In this document: one piece after another, positions 35,401 through 45,924 of the stretch
Layout: each line of letters opens with the position of its first letter
Numbering within the stretch: position 1 is the first letter of the stretch
Origin: Schistocephalus solidus
Lineage: Eukaryota; Platyhelminthes; Cestoda; Diphyllobothriidea; Diphyllobothriidae
Direction: 5' to 3'
Length of the DNA stretch: 64,000 bases
Assembly (NCBI GenBank): GCA_017591395.1
Contig: WEDG01000995.1
Coordinates: forward strand, 62,001-126,000
Position numbers and translations under genes: made by a program
The notes under the pieces: generated by a model
Databases searched by the model: none
The model's input: the letters and a program-made list of their open reading frames with translations, nothing else
What the model was told of the DNA's origin: nothing

Positions 35401-38085
35401 CAGCGGTTGGTCTCTAATCTAGCGGACACCGGCGTCTGTACTGATGATTATTTGAGGATGTCCTTGGATTTTTAAGAATTTTCTGTCCCTAAAATCACAC
35501 GAAATCCTCCTTGACTCGTGCAACTTCATCTCCAACTATGCATCGAGTTCACTTAGAAAAAGTAGGCAGTTGACTAAACACTGCGTTGATGCATGACTAA
35601 TTCTTGAAGAATAATTCAATTCAACTATACAAAAAACGAGCAGTTCAACGTTGTCGCACTAAAGCTTTCCTATTTACTCTGTTATTTGCATAGGCGGTCT
35701 TTAATTACTAAACGTGGCCTAACTCATGAAACATAGTGACCCAGATGGATGTGACAATTTTAGGCACCCAAAACGTTACACATTATGTTAATTTGTCCAG
35801 CCACTTCTGAAAAATGTCTTTATCATGTAAGAATATGTATCTGAGGAATTTATCAGGTGAAATATTTAAAACTTGAGCAAAAATATATGTTTTCTTGTGT
35901 TTGGACAATTTTCGATGTTAATAGCTGGTCTTTACTTAGTATGCCCCTCTGAGTATGTTTTTATTTCGGAGAAAACGCTCCTTCGTTTGCTGCAGAAATT
36001 TATCAATATTTTTCAGGAAATTGAATAAGTGGACAGAAAAGACTTTTTCTGACTTTGCCTAGAAAATAAAGTAAGAAAAAAGCAATGTGAAAAATTTCAT
36101 ATGGAAACAATTTGAAATGAGGTTACTTAGTAGAGAAGCATATTCTTTCCTGATCTTTGTTTTGGACGTTTATTATTTCTGACAATAAATTTCAACGTTT
36201 GTGTGAGTCATCAAATCTAACTCCATTGTTATCTGCACGTAAAAGAACCCCTAAGCACTCTGTGCGTCAGAAAATGCCTTTATAAAATATATTTTTCCAT
36301 TTAAAATGTTTTAATAAACACACAGCATCAAACATATCTTTTTGTGCAGTGGATGGGAAACTGAAAATCAAAAAGTATTCAACGGTGGTTCAAGAACACC
36401 GACATCCACATTTTTTCGTCGTTTTCAAAAACTGCAAGTTAATTTTGCGGAATAAATGTTCTTTTTAATACGCATAAAATTGTAAGCTTGCGATTGCTAC
36501 TGCATATTATATGATTATTATTATTCTGTTATAAAATGTCAATAGCCGGCATATTATCGCGTGACCTTTATTCTCCATCCGTCATGTCTTGCAAAATTCT
36601 CTTTTTAATTAACCGTATCTCGAAAGACAAAAAATAAGAAAAATTAAATTGATTTCATGCAAAAAAAATCACGAAACACAGCCAGATAGTACTCATTTCA
36701 GGCTGCTATAGACTTCACATATTGCTACGTCCTGGGTGCACTTTAAGTGAAAAATTATGGTAAAACCAATCTTTTAAATCGCAGCATGTTTTGGGGTTTG
36801 TACCTACTCAGGTATTCTTGTGTGCACGCATTTTCTACTTCTAAAACTGTTTTCTACTCCTTTAACGTGAACTGTTACGTTTTCGTTGCTGCTGCATTTT
36901 CAGAAGAAAATTGTCCTATCTAATCAATGAAACTGTACTACGATTACCGATTCTGCGCTTTTAAATAGATGGCAATCATTAATTACTGCTCTTATGGTTC
37001 TGTAAACGGGTTCAGACTGGCTAACGATTAAGTTGTGAAATTTCTTTAATTATGGCATATTACCTTTTCAAAAGATTAAATGTATTCACTTGACCCGAAT
37101 TCGGCATTTAGGGATTTCTTAGAAACTGCTATATCTAAACTACTTAAGATTTTTCCAGCATTTTTGCTTTAATTTACATAAAAGTTGTTATAAATTGGGA
37201 GATAAGGTCAAGCAGTTGGACCTGTATTCGCCTGGTTAGGGATTTTTTGATAATTTAAGCATATGTCATGGGTTATGTGACCTGCTATAGTTTACCCAAT
37301 GCAATGCCGTTTCCACTACAGTTTACTTACAAAGCAAAAAACTTGCGTGTTTTGTAACTTCTCGCATGCACTTTTTCATTGAGTTATATGTTTGCTTACC
37401 AGTTTTGTTGACTCAAAACAAGCTCTTCAGATGTTTCTGTCTCATTCGAACCCAAATCCTCTCTCTGCTTTTCCCTGCCAAATCTCAAATGTCAACACTC
37501 AGTTGGTCACAACTTAACGCAGGGTGTGACAATTTAAGCAACAAATCACACGCTTCCTTGCGCCGTCAAAAACAAGTAAAAAATTACACTGGTATAGGTC
37601 CGTCCGAGTAAATTAATTTGAACTCTTGCACATTTGTCCCTGGCAGCAGAGACTACAAAAGCAATACTTTTCCGTTCTAAAAGGGACTTGGTGTTAGACT
37701 GGTGAAAGTCAGGGATACACCCGTAGGTCTTCTAAACGCTTGTTGATCTCATCGATGAATGGAGTAGAAAAAGCACAATGGACTCTGCGTGGAGTCGCTT
37801 TTGACAAAATTATTCACACAATTGGATAAAAGGGATGCTCTTCCTACGAAAGAATTCAAATGATGATAGAATTGCAGACGACAGGGGTTTCATAATGCAC
37901 CACGCACATATGGAAAGAAATAACATAGGGTCGTTACCATCCCTTTCTTTGCCGTTGACCTTTTTTGAATTTTGCAGTTGACGATTTTTCAGCTGAGAGA
38001 AGAAATACATGGGAAGTACGCGGTTTCTCACCGTCCATCCCTCTATAAATTAAGGGCACTGGTCCTGGGCAGTGATACGCAACCT
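32485..38085. other. long AT-rich stretch without recognised features
   Basis: Nothing identified on either strand. Open frames are below 85 codons and lack domains. Confidence 0.35.
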
Positions 38086-38088
38086 AAA

Positions 38089-38277
38089 AGACCTAATAAA
38101 TAAAAAATAAAAAATAAAAATAAATAAATAATAAATAAATAAATAATCGATGCACCATCATCTTTATTAATTCATAAAGACCTAAAGGCCTAATAAATAA
38201 AAAAAATAATATATAAATAATAAAAATAAATAAATAAATAAATAATCGATGCGCCATCATCTTTTATTAATTCATAA
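38089..38277. repeat. duplicated A-rich unit (AATAAA/TAAA microsatellite)
   Basis: Two tandem copies of about 95 bp, each an AATA-rich run followed by AATAATCGATGC then CCATCATCTTT and TTAATTCATAAA. The A-rich runs resemble a retroposon tail that was duplicated. Confidence 0.6.
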
Positions 38278-38279
38278 AT

Positions 38280-41250
38280 CCATCTCTTCTCCCCACCAAC
38301 AACATCTGTCCGCCCAACTCTCCTGCATTCCATATCTTTTGCAACCTCATCAAAAATAAAATATTTGAAAGTGGCCAATCATATTGAAGCAATTTTGCCT
38401 ATACCCACCTACGGTTTCAAGTTAGAGCGCGCGGAATACTGCTATGGGAATTCTTGAAAAAAAACAATTTCAGTTATTGGACTCTGAGTCTAAATTCGTT
38501 GACAAGGGTTGCTTAAACATACTGCCACAATTGTTGCAGGTGTCAACCTTCAGGTGGGGCGTTGGTAACTTAAGTCTGCCTTGATGGAGAGAGCAGGCAA
38601 ATATTGTCCGAATTTGCAAGTATATTGCTACTTATCTGATTCAGTAAAAACTTAAATGTTTACGTATATGACGAGTGCACAAGAGGCTTTAAACCATGGC
38701 AAGTTATCGCTCTACACTCTTATTGCAATCTCTTTTCCGATTCTTGTCTTCTCTGAAAACTGACGTGCCATCTTAGACCAAACGTCAATTAACCAAGAAG
38801 AAAGTCTCTAGGGATTAGGGAGCAGCATTTTCCCAACATCATTTCTAAAATTTTGTCAGAAAAAGTGACTTACGGCAAACCGATGATCACACGGGGTCTG
38901 GCACAAGATGTTTGTGGGTATGGCGAAAGAACGAATAAATTCAAGGACTTTCCTAGGTTTCGCTATCGGGAATAGGTTGAAAATAAATAAAGTCAGAGTT
39001 CTTTCGCTTATTTTAATTTCCAGAGTTTTACAGTGGGAAATAGCTTTGGCCCATTTTTGGTAAAGTGCATTGACAAAAATTGCATAATGGTAGGTATGAT
39101 GCCATTCGGTTAGAATGAAAAAACCGCATCTGCCTGCAGTCAACCCTCAGACCTCACTGTACGTCCAAAACTACTCTGACATAGCCTATGAAGAATTATC
39201 ACAATGTTGGCTAGAAAGGCACAGTAGGTTCAACCCCAAATAATGCCATAACTTAGTCACGGTTAGTTCCCAGTTAAATGCGAAATTTTTGTAAACGTCA
39301 ATTACATTTGTATCATTTAAGTAGAACGAAATTCCTTTAACGATACCGCATCCGTTACCACGGTTCTTTATTTGCAACAGAATGTTGACGGAACCAATAC
39401 ATTCCACGGAAATTAATATGGTGGATATGCTTTCGATTGTCTTATTTCTGAGGTCGATAACCACATGCAGCCGTCTACCCAGCAAAAGGAAAAAATAAAT
39501 CCTATAAGTATGGATTTCCGGGTGGTGATATTATATTTCGGCTTTGCCGCTATTTTCTAGAGCTGCATTTATGTTTACGAATACACGAACAAATTTTGTT
39601 AAAAACTCATGAAGAGTTAGTTTCCAAAATTCAGGGAAAATCAAGGGGAAAATGATGTCAGTGCATTCTGTAAACAGGTAAACAGCATACTTAGTGATCG
39701 ATGTTCTCGCGCGTCATATTCCATCAGGCGGCGCAGTAGTTACGTTTTTGCACTTGTATGAGTCAGGCAATCATTATAGAGTAGGCGGTGTAATTCTTTA
39801 TATATGCGTAACCCAACGCTAAATCTGTAATTAAACAGAAATCGTTCAAATGCATCATCCAAAATTTGCATAATTATAACGAAGGATGTTTTTATAAATG
39901 AAAAATACGAGACATATTCGTATTCCTATTGCGTTGGGTAGAAATAGGCAATTTCCTTCAAAAATGGAAAGGCAAAAGCCTAAATTTTCGTTTAAAATTA
40001 TTAAAATCAGATTATGGAAGCACATTCGATCTGGATGATAAATAAATGAACACAACAAAATAGGATAAATGGACAAAAATTTTAAAATAATTGTTTTTGT
40101 CGTTTACAGTTAAATATCCTCTAGGAATTCCTGCAACATGAGCTGTGGCTGGAAGCCAATCGCCTGAAACTATAAATACAATTTGCAAAACTGCTCCAGG
40201 ACAAGTCGATTCAGGTGTTCCGTTTTTGCATCGTGCAAGCGAGCTTGACCCCGAAAAAAGGATTTAGCCTCATTTTGTGGATATTTACATCACAGGAATA
40301 AAATATTCATGAGGTCATACGCCAAAAATTGGGACAGCTAATGAGAATTAAAATATTAAAAATTACCGGTGCGCAGATCAGTCCTATTGAACAAAGAGGC
40401 AATCTCCGGTAAATTACGGTGCGATTTTTTGGAAACAGTCGAATGCTTTGATAGAGGAGTGTTCTTTGAATCTCCATGAATAAATTGCAGTTTGATGTTT
40501 TCGACGTTCAACCGCCTAAAAGGACAGAGTCCAAGGTTTGCGGCGATCGGAACCTTTAAAAGAAGATAGCCATTGAAAGGATTTACCGGATAAATGAACT
40601 CTTGGGCCCAATTTGCTGGCCCCTAGCGATTTAAGTCGTATTTTTAGGTACATTCAAGCATGAAACTTCATCAACGAAGAGGATTAGCTTTCAATATGAA
40701 TGCCTGTGATAAATATATTTGGGTAACGATTAGCACTCTTTCTCCCTCTCTAGTAAGTCACATCCTCAAAAAAGATTGATAGTGTGCTTTTGCTGACAAG
40801 AGTCCAATAATTTCATCATCTTTCCATAGTAGAGTCGAGGAAGTATTTGGAATGCTTGACCAAATTTTGCATTTCCCTGAAAGCGACTGACAATTGCTCG
40901 GCTTCAGACGTCAAAAGTCGCCTTTATCTATATTAGAGCCACCTATATTCGTGTTAAATTCTCGTTGGCCTCAATCTACGATTATAAATGCATCATAGCA
41001 TAGCCATAGTACCATATCGTTCAGACTGCTCATACTGCGCCCAGTTAAATTCTAATCCACACAAACAGAATGTAACCCGCAAGTATGTGTCCTTCTTTAT
41101 GCTACTAACTAACAACGACTGCTTGTTTTTGGTTTTTTCGAGATGATTATAAGGGTAGTTGCCTATGCTGGGAAAATAACAGCACGCTAAAAGAAAGCTT
41201 ATCTGCAGCCATTAATAGTACTTTTCAAAACGGAATCGACTAACTCTACT
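38280..41250. other. unassigned AT-rich sequence
   Basis: No feature recognised. Confidence 0.35.
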
Positions 41251-41280
41251 GGTTAGAATTTTTCTAAATAAAAACATAAG

Positions 41281-41291
41281 TTTATATATAT

Positions 41292-41336
<45 letters not shown>
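41281..41336. repeat. (TA)n microsatellite at a PLE 3' end
   Basis: Nearly uninterrupted TA dinucleotides directly abutting the end of the PLE fragment to the right. Confidence 0.85.
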
Positions 41337-41338
<2 letters not shown>

Positions 41339-41621
41339 CAGCTGTTGTTAGGATGTGGGTGCAAGGCAGTGAGCTGGGCACACAGGCCGTGGCAATGAGA
41401 GTCCAGATCGACATGCGGTTGATGCTGGTCGTGCTAAAGTGCCACGCATCAAGAAATTCACGCACCTGTTTGGTGTTCGCCATTGCAAGAACTTCGGATC
41501 CATCAAAATTGCAGACATAGTCGAACTCAAGGGCGTGCGCAAAGATAAATGAAAAAGGGTCGCGTTGACGGATGTCTAATTTATGTTTCAACATACACCT
41601 CCCAATGCACTCTAACTCAGC
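41337..41621 (-). pseudogene. Penelope-like element C-terminal fragment between (TA)n tracts
   Basis: The minus-strand protein has CMLKHKLDIRQRDPFSFIFA, then YVCNFDGSEVLAMANTKQVR and EFLDAWHFSTTSINRMS, the C-terminal half of a PLE GIY-YIG domain. It is the same family as the element at 57310-60105 (which has DPLSLVFAHSLECDY and EFLEAWHSSTASINRH). It is truncated just after the YIG block. (TA)n lies on both sides, which fits a 5'-truncated insertion into a TA microsatellite. Confidence 0.75.
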
Positions 41622-41650
41622 TTTTTAATATATATATATATATATATTAA
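41622..41650. repeat. (TA)n microsatellite between two PLE fragments
   Basis: A short TA tract separating the 5'-truncated PLE fragment on its left from the 3' end of another PLE copy on its right. Confidence 0.75.
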
Positions 41651-42360
41651 TATGCGTAAAGATTCGAGGTCCCGTTATCTTATCGCGTTCATCATCTCCT
41701 GGAGAAGACGAAGAAGAAGAGGGGGCGAGTTCATGGACCAAATTGTATTTGTACTGACGTTTCGAAAGCCTTTTCGCTTCCATCATCAGAGTAAAGTGCT
41801 TGCTGCTCCTGGTGGTCTTGAGTTAGTCAGTCATGCCGCGTGCCTCGTATTATATCCATGGTGGATGCGTGAACTTTGACCTGCCCGATCGCCGCTGACT
41901 TCCTTAGACCTCCCCGAGGTTGAACGCCGGCGGGCTCGCGTGACTGCTGTCCCCTTTGGAGCCGTTGTAGGTTTAGGCAAGGCAGCGTGCCTGTTGGCCT
42001 CCCTCACATCAATCAGTGGACTGAGCAGTCCTTGCTGCTCTCGTGAGTTGTTATCCGTTTTACGGGCGCATTCGTGAGGCAGTGTTTGACTTTGGTCATG
42101 TGACCTTCGGCCGCCACCCCACTTTTCCGTGAGCCTGGGCTCTCGGTTCCGTGTGCTCGTTTGCCTTACTGGGCCTGGCCGAACTGATCCGAGCCGTGTA
42201 CGAAGCACCTGGTAGGCGGGATGTAAGTCTATAGCTCGGTTGAGTGTGCCAGTCGAGGACCAGCTCTCGAGCACCAATCTGGCCATCTTCTCATTGGCTC
42301 GGCCAATCACCCTTGTTTGTCAAAGGCGAAATCATGGTTCAGCTGTTGTGCGTGACCCGA
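41651..42360 (-). pseudogene. Penelope-like element 3' portion with hammerhead
   Basis: The minus-strand frame 41831-42310 begins VIGRANEKMARLVLESW, then SSTGTLNRAIDLHPAYQVLR and a Pro/Arg/Ser-rich tail. That start is the usual C-terminal signature of the PLE endonuclease protein. A frameshift near 42310 separates it from the preceding DFAFD block. The 3' UTR carries a hammerhead (41748-41796), and the element then ends at a (TA)n tract. It is GC-richer than its neighbours and is a different PLE lineage from the fragment at 41337-41621. 5'-truncated near 42360. Confidence 0.7.
41748..41796 (-). ncRNA. type I hammerhead ribozyme motif in PLE 3' region
   Basis: On the minus strand CTGATGA is at 41783-41789. 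Stem II is GGAAGC with GCTTTC (six pairs, one G-U) closed by GAAAAG. GAA is at 41761-41763, stem III is the minimal palindrome ACGT (41757-41760), and the cleavage base is C at 41756. Stem I pairs TACT with AGTA, plus two further A-T pairs past a bulged C. All core bases, G8 and G12 included, are present. Type I hammerheads with very short stem III are known from PLEs. Confidence 0.7.
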
Positions 42361-42489
42361 AAATTCAATGAACATTTGGGTCGAAGACAATCAACCACTG
42401 TGAAATAACCACGTAATGCCCATTCTACAAACAAGTAGTACTACAAGTAGTATGAATCTTATATGACAAAGACGTTATACCGTACTTCC

Positions 42490-42605
42490 GACATAGATAC
42501 TAGCTAAAAGCCCAGACACGTGTTTCGCCGATGTTTCTGCTGCTGTGTGACACAGCAACGAGGGGTTCGGCTCCTCAGTGGGTCCCCCAGCGTTCTCTAT
42601 GCGGT
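42490..42605 (+). repeat. dispersed repeat R1
   Basis: Contains ATACTAGCTAAAAGCCCAGA, CGTGTTTCGCCGAT and GGTTCGGCTCCTCAGTGGGT, as at 7838-7940. It runs directly into a PLE terminal sequence. Confidence 0.6.
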
Positions 42606-42654
42606 TTCTGGTATATGGACTCCAGAGAATAATCGGGAAAATAATTTATATATG

Positions 42655-42750
42655 TTCATGTCGTCTGACGACGGGTTGGTGTCGCCAACTTGGAAATTTA
42701 CGAGTACAACTCGATTACATGAAAAGCGTTTTCTTTTCATTATATTATCT
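42655..42750 (+). mobile_element. PLE 3' terminal sequence with hammerhead-like motif
   Basis: This plus-strand stretch matches the terminal region of the PLE at 57310-60105 (there on the minus strand). Shared blocks are GTCTGACGACGGGTTGGTGT, CCAACTTG and AATTTACGAGTA, and both end in a GAAAAGC/GAAGAGC block followed by TTTTCTTTTCAT. The motif at 42660-42705 has CTGACGA, an eight-pair stem II (CGGGTTGG/CCAACTTG) and GAA, but stem III is minimal and stem I does not pair clearly. Confidence 0.6.
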
Positions 42751-42829
42751 CAGGATGTAAACCACCTCAGTAATTCAATATAGATATATAAGACGAAAAG
42801 GTGATCTCGGAAACCATAACTCTATTTTC

Positions 42830-42870
42830 CTGACGTTTTTAAAAGCCGAAAAGCCTTCATCGTCTGAGTT
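42830..42870 (-). ncRNA. degenerate hammerhead-like motif
   Basis: The minus strand reads CAGACGA (CTGACGA with one change), an imperfect stem II, then AAAAACGTCAGG where GAAACGTC is expected. The same motif with the same changes is at 45925-45966. Likely inactive. Confidence 0.4.
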
Positions 42871-43204
42871 CAATGTAATACCGCTCATCGCAGTTTAAGA
42901 GGTGGTGAAAGTCATGTGAAAATGGGTTAACCTACGTAGTCAGAATGGCAGGAGGGAAGGGGCCGAGCGGAGCGGTCCTCAATCACCATTCTTAATGCAT
43001 AGATAAATCCAATTAGGTATGACTGTCGCCACCTAAAAAATACTGTGACGCGAGATACCATGCTCAACTCCGATGCTGGAAGCTAACCTGCTTTAGATAC
43101 GTCAAGAAAACAACAGTTAAGGTTCCCGGGATGGCATTTCCTTCTCGTTTATGTCCGAGAACTCACATCTTCGCTTCTATTATCTGAAACCAGAAAGACC
43201 ACAA

Positions 43205-43340
43205 GCTCATGGCACACATGGGTCGAGCGCTTGACTTTTAAGCAACAGGTCGTGAGTAAGATTTTTGGGCGCCGCAGCGCCTGGAGTTGGGTATAGCTGC
43301 CTGACGGCTTGTAAGGCATAAATGCATTTGACCCACTTGT
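43205..43340 (+). mobile_element. tRNA-Lys-like SINE with decayed hammerhead
   Basis: The head holds GAGCGCTTGACTTTTAAGC, similar to the D/anticodon arm of a tRNA with a TTT anticodon, then GGTCGTGAGTAAGATT at the B-box position. The body GGGTATAGCTGCCTGACGGC then TTGTAAGGCATAAATGCATT aligns with the hammerhead region of the array units, but the core is shortened to CTGACGG. The sister copy lies at 46303-46435. Confidence 0.5.
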
Positions 43341-43351
43341 AAAAAAATTGG

Positions 43352-43418
43352 CAGCCACGGTGGGATTCGAATCCATGCCAGCATGCCCATCGCTCAAACC
43401 AACTGAGCTACGAGGCAC
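43352..43418 (-). pseudogene. tRNA-like sequence, half of a fold-back
   Basis: The minus strand shows GTAGCTCAGTTGG and GATTCGAATCCCACC, without the long arm of its relative at 6483-6564. The facing arm is missing here because of the 711-bp difference between the two 0.9-kb repeats. Confidence 0.55.
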
Positions 43419-43897
43419 CACCGGTTCTTTCATGGGCACCCCTAATAATAACTGACAGGGCATTTTTAATTAGTTAAATTTAAATGGAAAAAGTTTGATA
43501 AAATGACTTACTATAGATCAAGGCTACGGGACCTCAATAGATTTCTTGGAGGAATAAAATGAACCTTTGGTTTTTAGAAGACAAGTTGGCGAGCATACGA
43601 GTGCCACCTATAAATTCCCGTCGTGCCAGTACATTCTTATGGAAACGAGGTACAAACTAAAAAATACGATCAATAATGTTCGCCTTTTCCTAAAGTTAGT
43701 CGTGAACCTTTATGTTCCACGGGCTCGTTGCTTTGTCGGTTGCGATCGGGAATATGATGATAGTGTGTGGCTCACCAATCTGCTTAAGGAACATTTATGT
43801 TCCGTTGTGCCCTGGAACTCAGACTAGAGTACTCACAGGCAGTCGCATAGCGACGTGTAGCATATGTTGATAATTTGGAACCGACAAAGACAAGGGA

Positions 43898-43942
43898 GAC
43901 CGGAATGGCCATTTCTGGCTTATTAGCCGTCATCAGCCAGTC
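43898..43942 (-). ncRNA. type I hammerhead ribozyme, array unit 1 (intact)
   Basis: On the minus strand stem I pairs GACTGG (43937-43942) with CCGGTC (43898-43903), six pairs with one G-U. The core is CTGATGA (43930-43936). Stem II GGCT/AGCC closes an AATA loop, flanked by a C-A mismatch. GAA is at 43913-43915, stem III is the self-complementary ATGGCCAT (43905-43912), and the cleavage base is U at 43904. G8 and G12 are present. The palindromic stem III suggests action as a dimer, or on tandem transcripts. Confidence 0.8.
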
Positions 43943-44203
43943 ATACCCAATCCCAAGTGTGGAACACCTGGTATTCGAACCCGCGACCTTTGGCATTTGA
44001 GTCGAACGCTCTACCATTGAGCCACGGGCTCGTTGTTTTTGTCGGTTGCGATCGGGAATATGATGATAGTGTGTGGCTCACCGATCTGCTTAAGGAACAT
44101 TTATGTTCCGTTGTGCCCTGGAACTCAGGCTAGAGTACTCACTGGCAGTCGCATAGCGACGTGTAGCAGATGTTGATAATGTGGAACCGATAAAGACAAG
44201 TGA

Positions 44204-44248
44204 GACCGGAATGGCCATTTCTGGCTTATTAGGCGTCATCAACCAGTC
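44204..44248 (-). ncRNA. hammerhead motif, array unit 2 (core-mutated)
   Basis: C3 of the core is T (TTGATGA) and stem II is GCCT against AGCC. Stem I and stem III are intact. Probably inactive. Confidence 0.65.
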
Positions 44249-44507
44249 ATACCCAATCCCATGTGTGGAACACCTGGGATTCGAACCCGCGACCTTTGGT
44301 ATTTGAGTCGAACGCTCTACCATTGAGCCACGGGCTCGTTGCTTTGTCGGTTGAGATAGGGAATATGATGATAGTTTGTTGCTCACCGATCTGCTTAAGG
44401 AACATTTATGTGCCGTTGTGCCCTGGAACTCAGGTTAGAGAACTCACAGGCAGTCGCATAGCGACGTGTAGCATATGTTGATAATGTGAAACGACAAAGA
44501 CAAGGGA

Positions 44508-44552
44508 GACCGGAATGGCCATTTCTGGCTTATTAGCCGTCATCAGCCAGTC
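44508..44552 (-). ncRNA. type I hammerhead ribozyme, array unit 3 (intact)
   Basis: Identical in all core and stem positions to unit 1. Confidence 0.8.
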
Positions 44553-44812
44553 ATACCCAATCCCAAGTGCGGAACACCTGGGATTCGAACCCGCGACCTT
44601 TGGTATTTGAGTCGAACGCTCTACCATTGAGCCACGGGCTCGTTGCTTTGTCGGTTGAGATCGGGAATATGATGATAATGTGTGGCTGACCGATCTGCTT
44701 AAGGAACATTTATATTCCGTTGTGCCCTGGAACTCAGGCTAGAGTACTCACAGGCAGTCGCATAGCGACGTGTAGCATATGTTGATAATGTGGAACCGAC
44801 AAAGACAAGGGA

Positions 44813-44857
44813 GACCGGAATGGCCATTTCTGGCTTATTAGCCGTCATCAGCCAGTC
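44813..44857 (-). ncRNA. type I hammerhead ribozyme, array unit 4 (intact)
   Basis: Identical in all core and stem positions to unit 1. Confidence 0.8.
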
Positions 44858-45117
44858 ATACCCAATCCCAAGTGTGGAACACCTGGGCTTCGAACCCGCG
44901 ACCTTTGGTATTTGAGTCGATCGCTCTACCATTGAGACACGGGCTCGTAGCTTTTTCGGTTGCGATCGGGAATATTATGATAGTGTGTGGCTCACCGATC
45001 TGCCTAAGGAACATTTATGTGCCGTTGTGCCCTGGAACTCAGGCTAGAGTACGCACAGGCAGTCGCATAGCGACGTGTAGCAGATGTTGATAATATGGAA
45101 CCGACAAAGACAAGGGA

Positions 45118-45162
45118 GACCGGAATGGCCAATTCTGGCTTATTAGGTGTCATCAGCCAGTC
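45118..45162 (-). ncRNA. hammerhead motif, array unit 5 (stems damaged)
   Basis: CTGATGA is intact, but stem II is ACCT against AGCC and A15.1 is T (GAATTGG), which breaks the A15.1-U16.1 pair next to the cleavage site. Confidence 0.65.
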
Positions 45163-45422
45163 TTACCCAATCCCAAGTGTGGACCACCTGAAATTCGAAC
45201 CCGCAACCTTTGGTATTTGAGTCGAACGCTCTACCATTGAGCCACTGGCTCATTGCTTTGTCGGTTGCGATCGGGAATATGATGATAGTGTGTGGCTCAC
45301 CGATCTGCTTAAGGAACATTTATGTTCTCTGGTGCCCTGGAACTCAGGCTAGAGTACTCATAGGCAGTCGCATAGCGACGTGTAGCATATGTTGATAATG
45401 TAGAACCAACAAAGACAAGGGA

Positions 45423-45467
45423 GACCGGAATGGCCATTTCTGGCTTATTAGCCGTCATCAGCCAGTC
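45423..45467 (-). ncRNA. type I hammerhead ribozyme, array unit 6 (intact)
   Basis: Identical in all core and stem positions to unit 1. Confidence 0.8.
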
Positions 45468-45726
45468 ATACCCAATCCCAAGTGTGGAACACGTGGGATT
45501 CGAACCCGCGAACTTTGGTATTTGAGTCGAACGCTCTTCCATTTAGCCACGGGCTCCTTGCTTTGTCTGTTGAGATCGGGAATATGATGATAGTTTGTGG
45601 CTCACCGATCTACTTAAGGAACATTTTTGTTTCGTTGTGCCCTGAAACTCAGTATAGAGTACTCACAGGCAGTCGCATAGCAACGTGAAACATATGTTGA
45701 TAATGTGGAACCAACAAAGACAAGGG

Positions 45727-45771
45727 GACCAGAATGGCCATTTCTGGCTTATTAGGCGTCATAAGCCAGTC
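45727..45771 (-). ncRNA. hammerhead motif, array unit 7 (core-mutated)
   Basis: G5 of the core is T (CTTATGA) and stem II is GCCT against AGCC. Stem I has changed to CTGGTC but still pairs with GACTGG in full. Confidence 0.65.
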
Positions 45772-45924
45772 ATACCCAATCCCAAGTGTGGAACACCTGG
45801 GATTCGAACCCGAGACCTTTGGTATTTGAGTCGAACGCTCTACCATTGAGCCACGGGCTCGTTGCTTTGTCGGTTGCGATCGGGAATATGATGATAATGT
45901 GTGCCTCAACCATAACTCTATTTT

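Larger units (their letters stand above)
42812..43705. repeat. 0.9-kb direct repeat, left copy
   Basis: Nearly identical to 45908-46520 plus 47232-47514. It lacks the 711 bp found at 46521-47231 in the other copy; the junction is at about 43422. It contains a hammerhead-like PLE tail (42830-42870, minus), a tRNA-Lys-like SINE (43205-43340) and half of a tRNA-like fold-back (43333-43422). The 305-bp array starts immediately after it. The bracketing direct repeats recall the pseudo-LTR arrangement of PLEs, but a segmental duplication is also possible. Confidence 0.75.
43717..45907 (-). repeat. 305-bp tandem array: tRNA-SINE units with hammerhead ribozymes
   Basis: Seven full units and a 53-bp partial. 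Unit starts (GGGCTCGTTG or variants) are at 43721, 44026, 44332, 44636, 44941, 45246, 45551 and 45855, so spacing is 304-306 bp. Read on the minus strand, each unit has a tRNA-like head with A box TGGCTCAATGG and B box GGTTCGAATCC, then a hammerhead about 20-30 bases further, then a unique body ending near ATCGGTGAGCCACAC. Heads lie at 43961-44031, 44267-44337, 44571-44641, 44876-44946, 45181-45251, 45486-45556 and 45790-45860. Head and ribozyme share orientation, as expected for Pol III transcripts that self-cleave. The body is related to the dispersed SINEs. The Schistosoma Sm-alpha repeats have the same logic. Confidence 0.88.

Noticed and set aside
41831..42310. 159-codon minus-strand frame as a host gene
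   Set aside because: Its start carries the PLE C-terminal signature, and the frame sits between a PLE frameshift and a PLE hammerhead.
43149..43463. Open frame with PRSSVGLSDGHAGMDSNPT (also at 46245-46583)
   Set aside because: It is translation through a tRNA-like sequence and the adjacent SINE; it exists twice because of the 0.9-kb duplication.
43717..45907. Tandem repeats considered as a CRISPR array
   Set aside because: Units are 305 bp and similar over their whole length, with no short repeat and unique spacer pattern; the DNA is eukaryotic.
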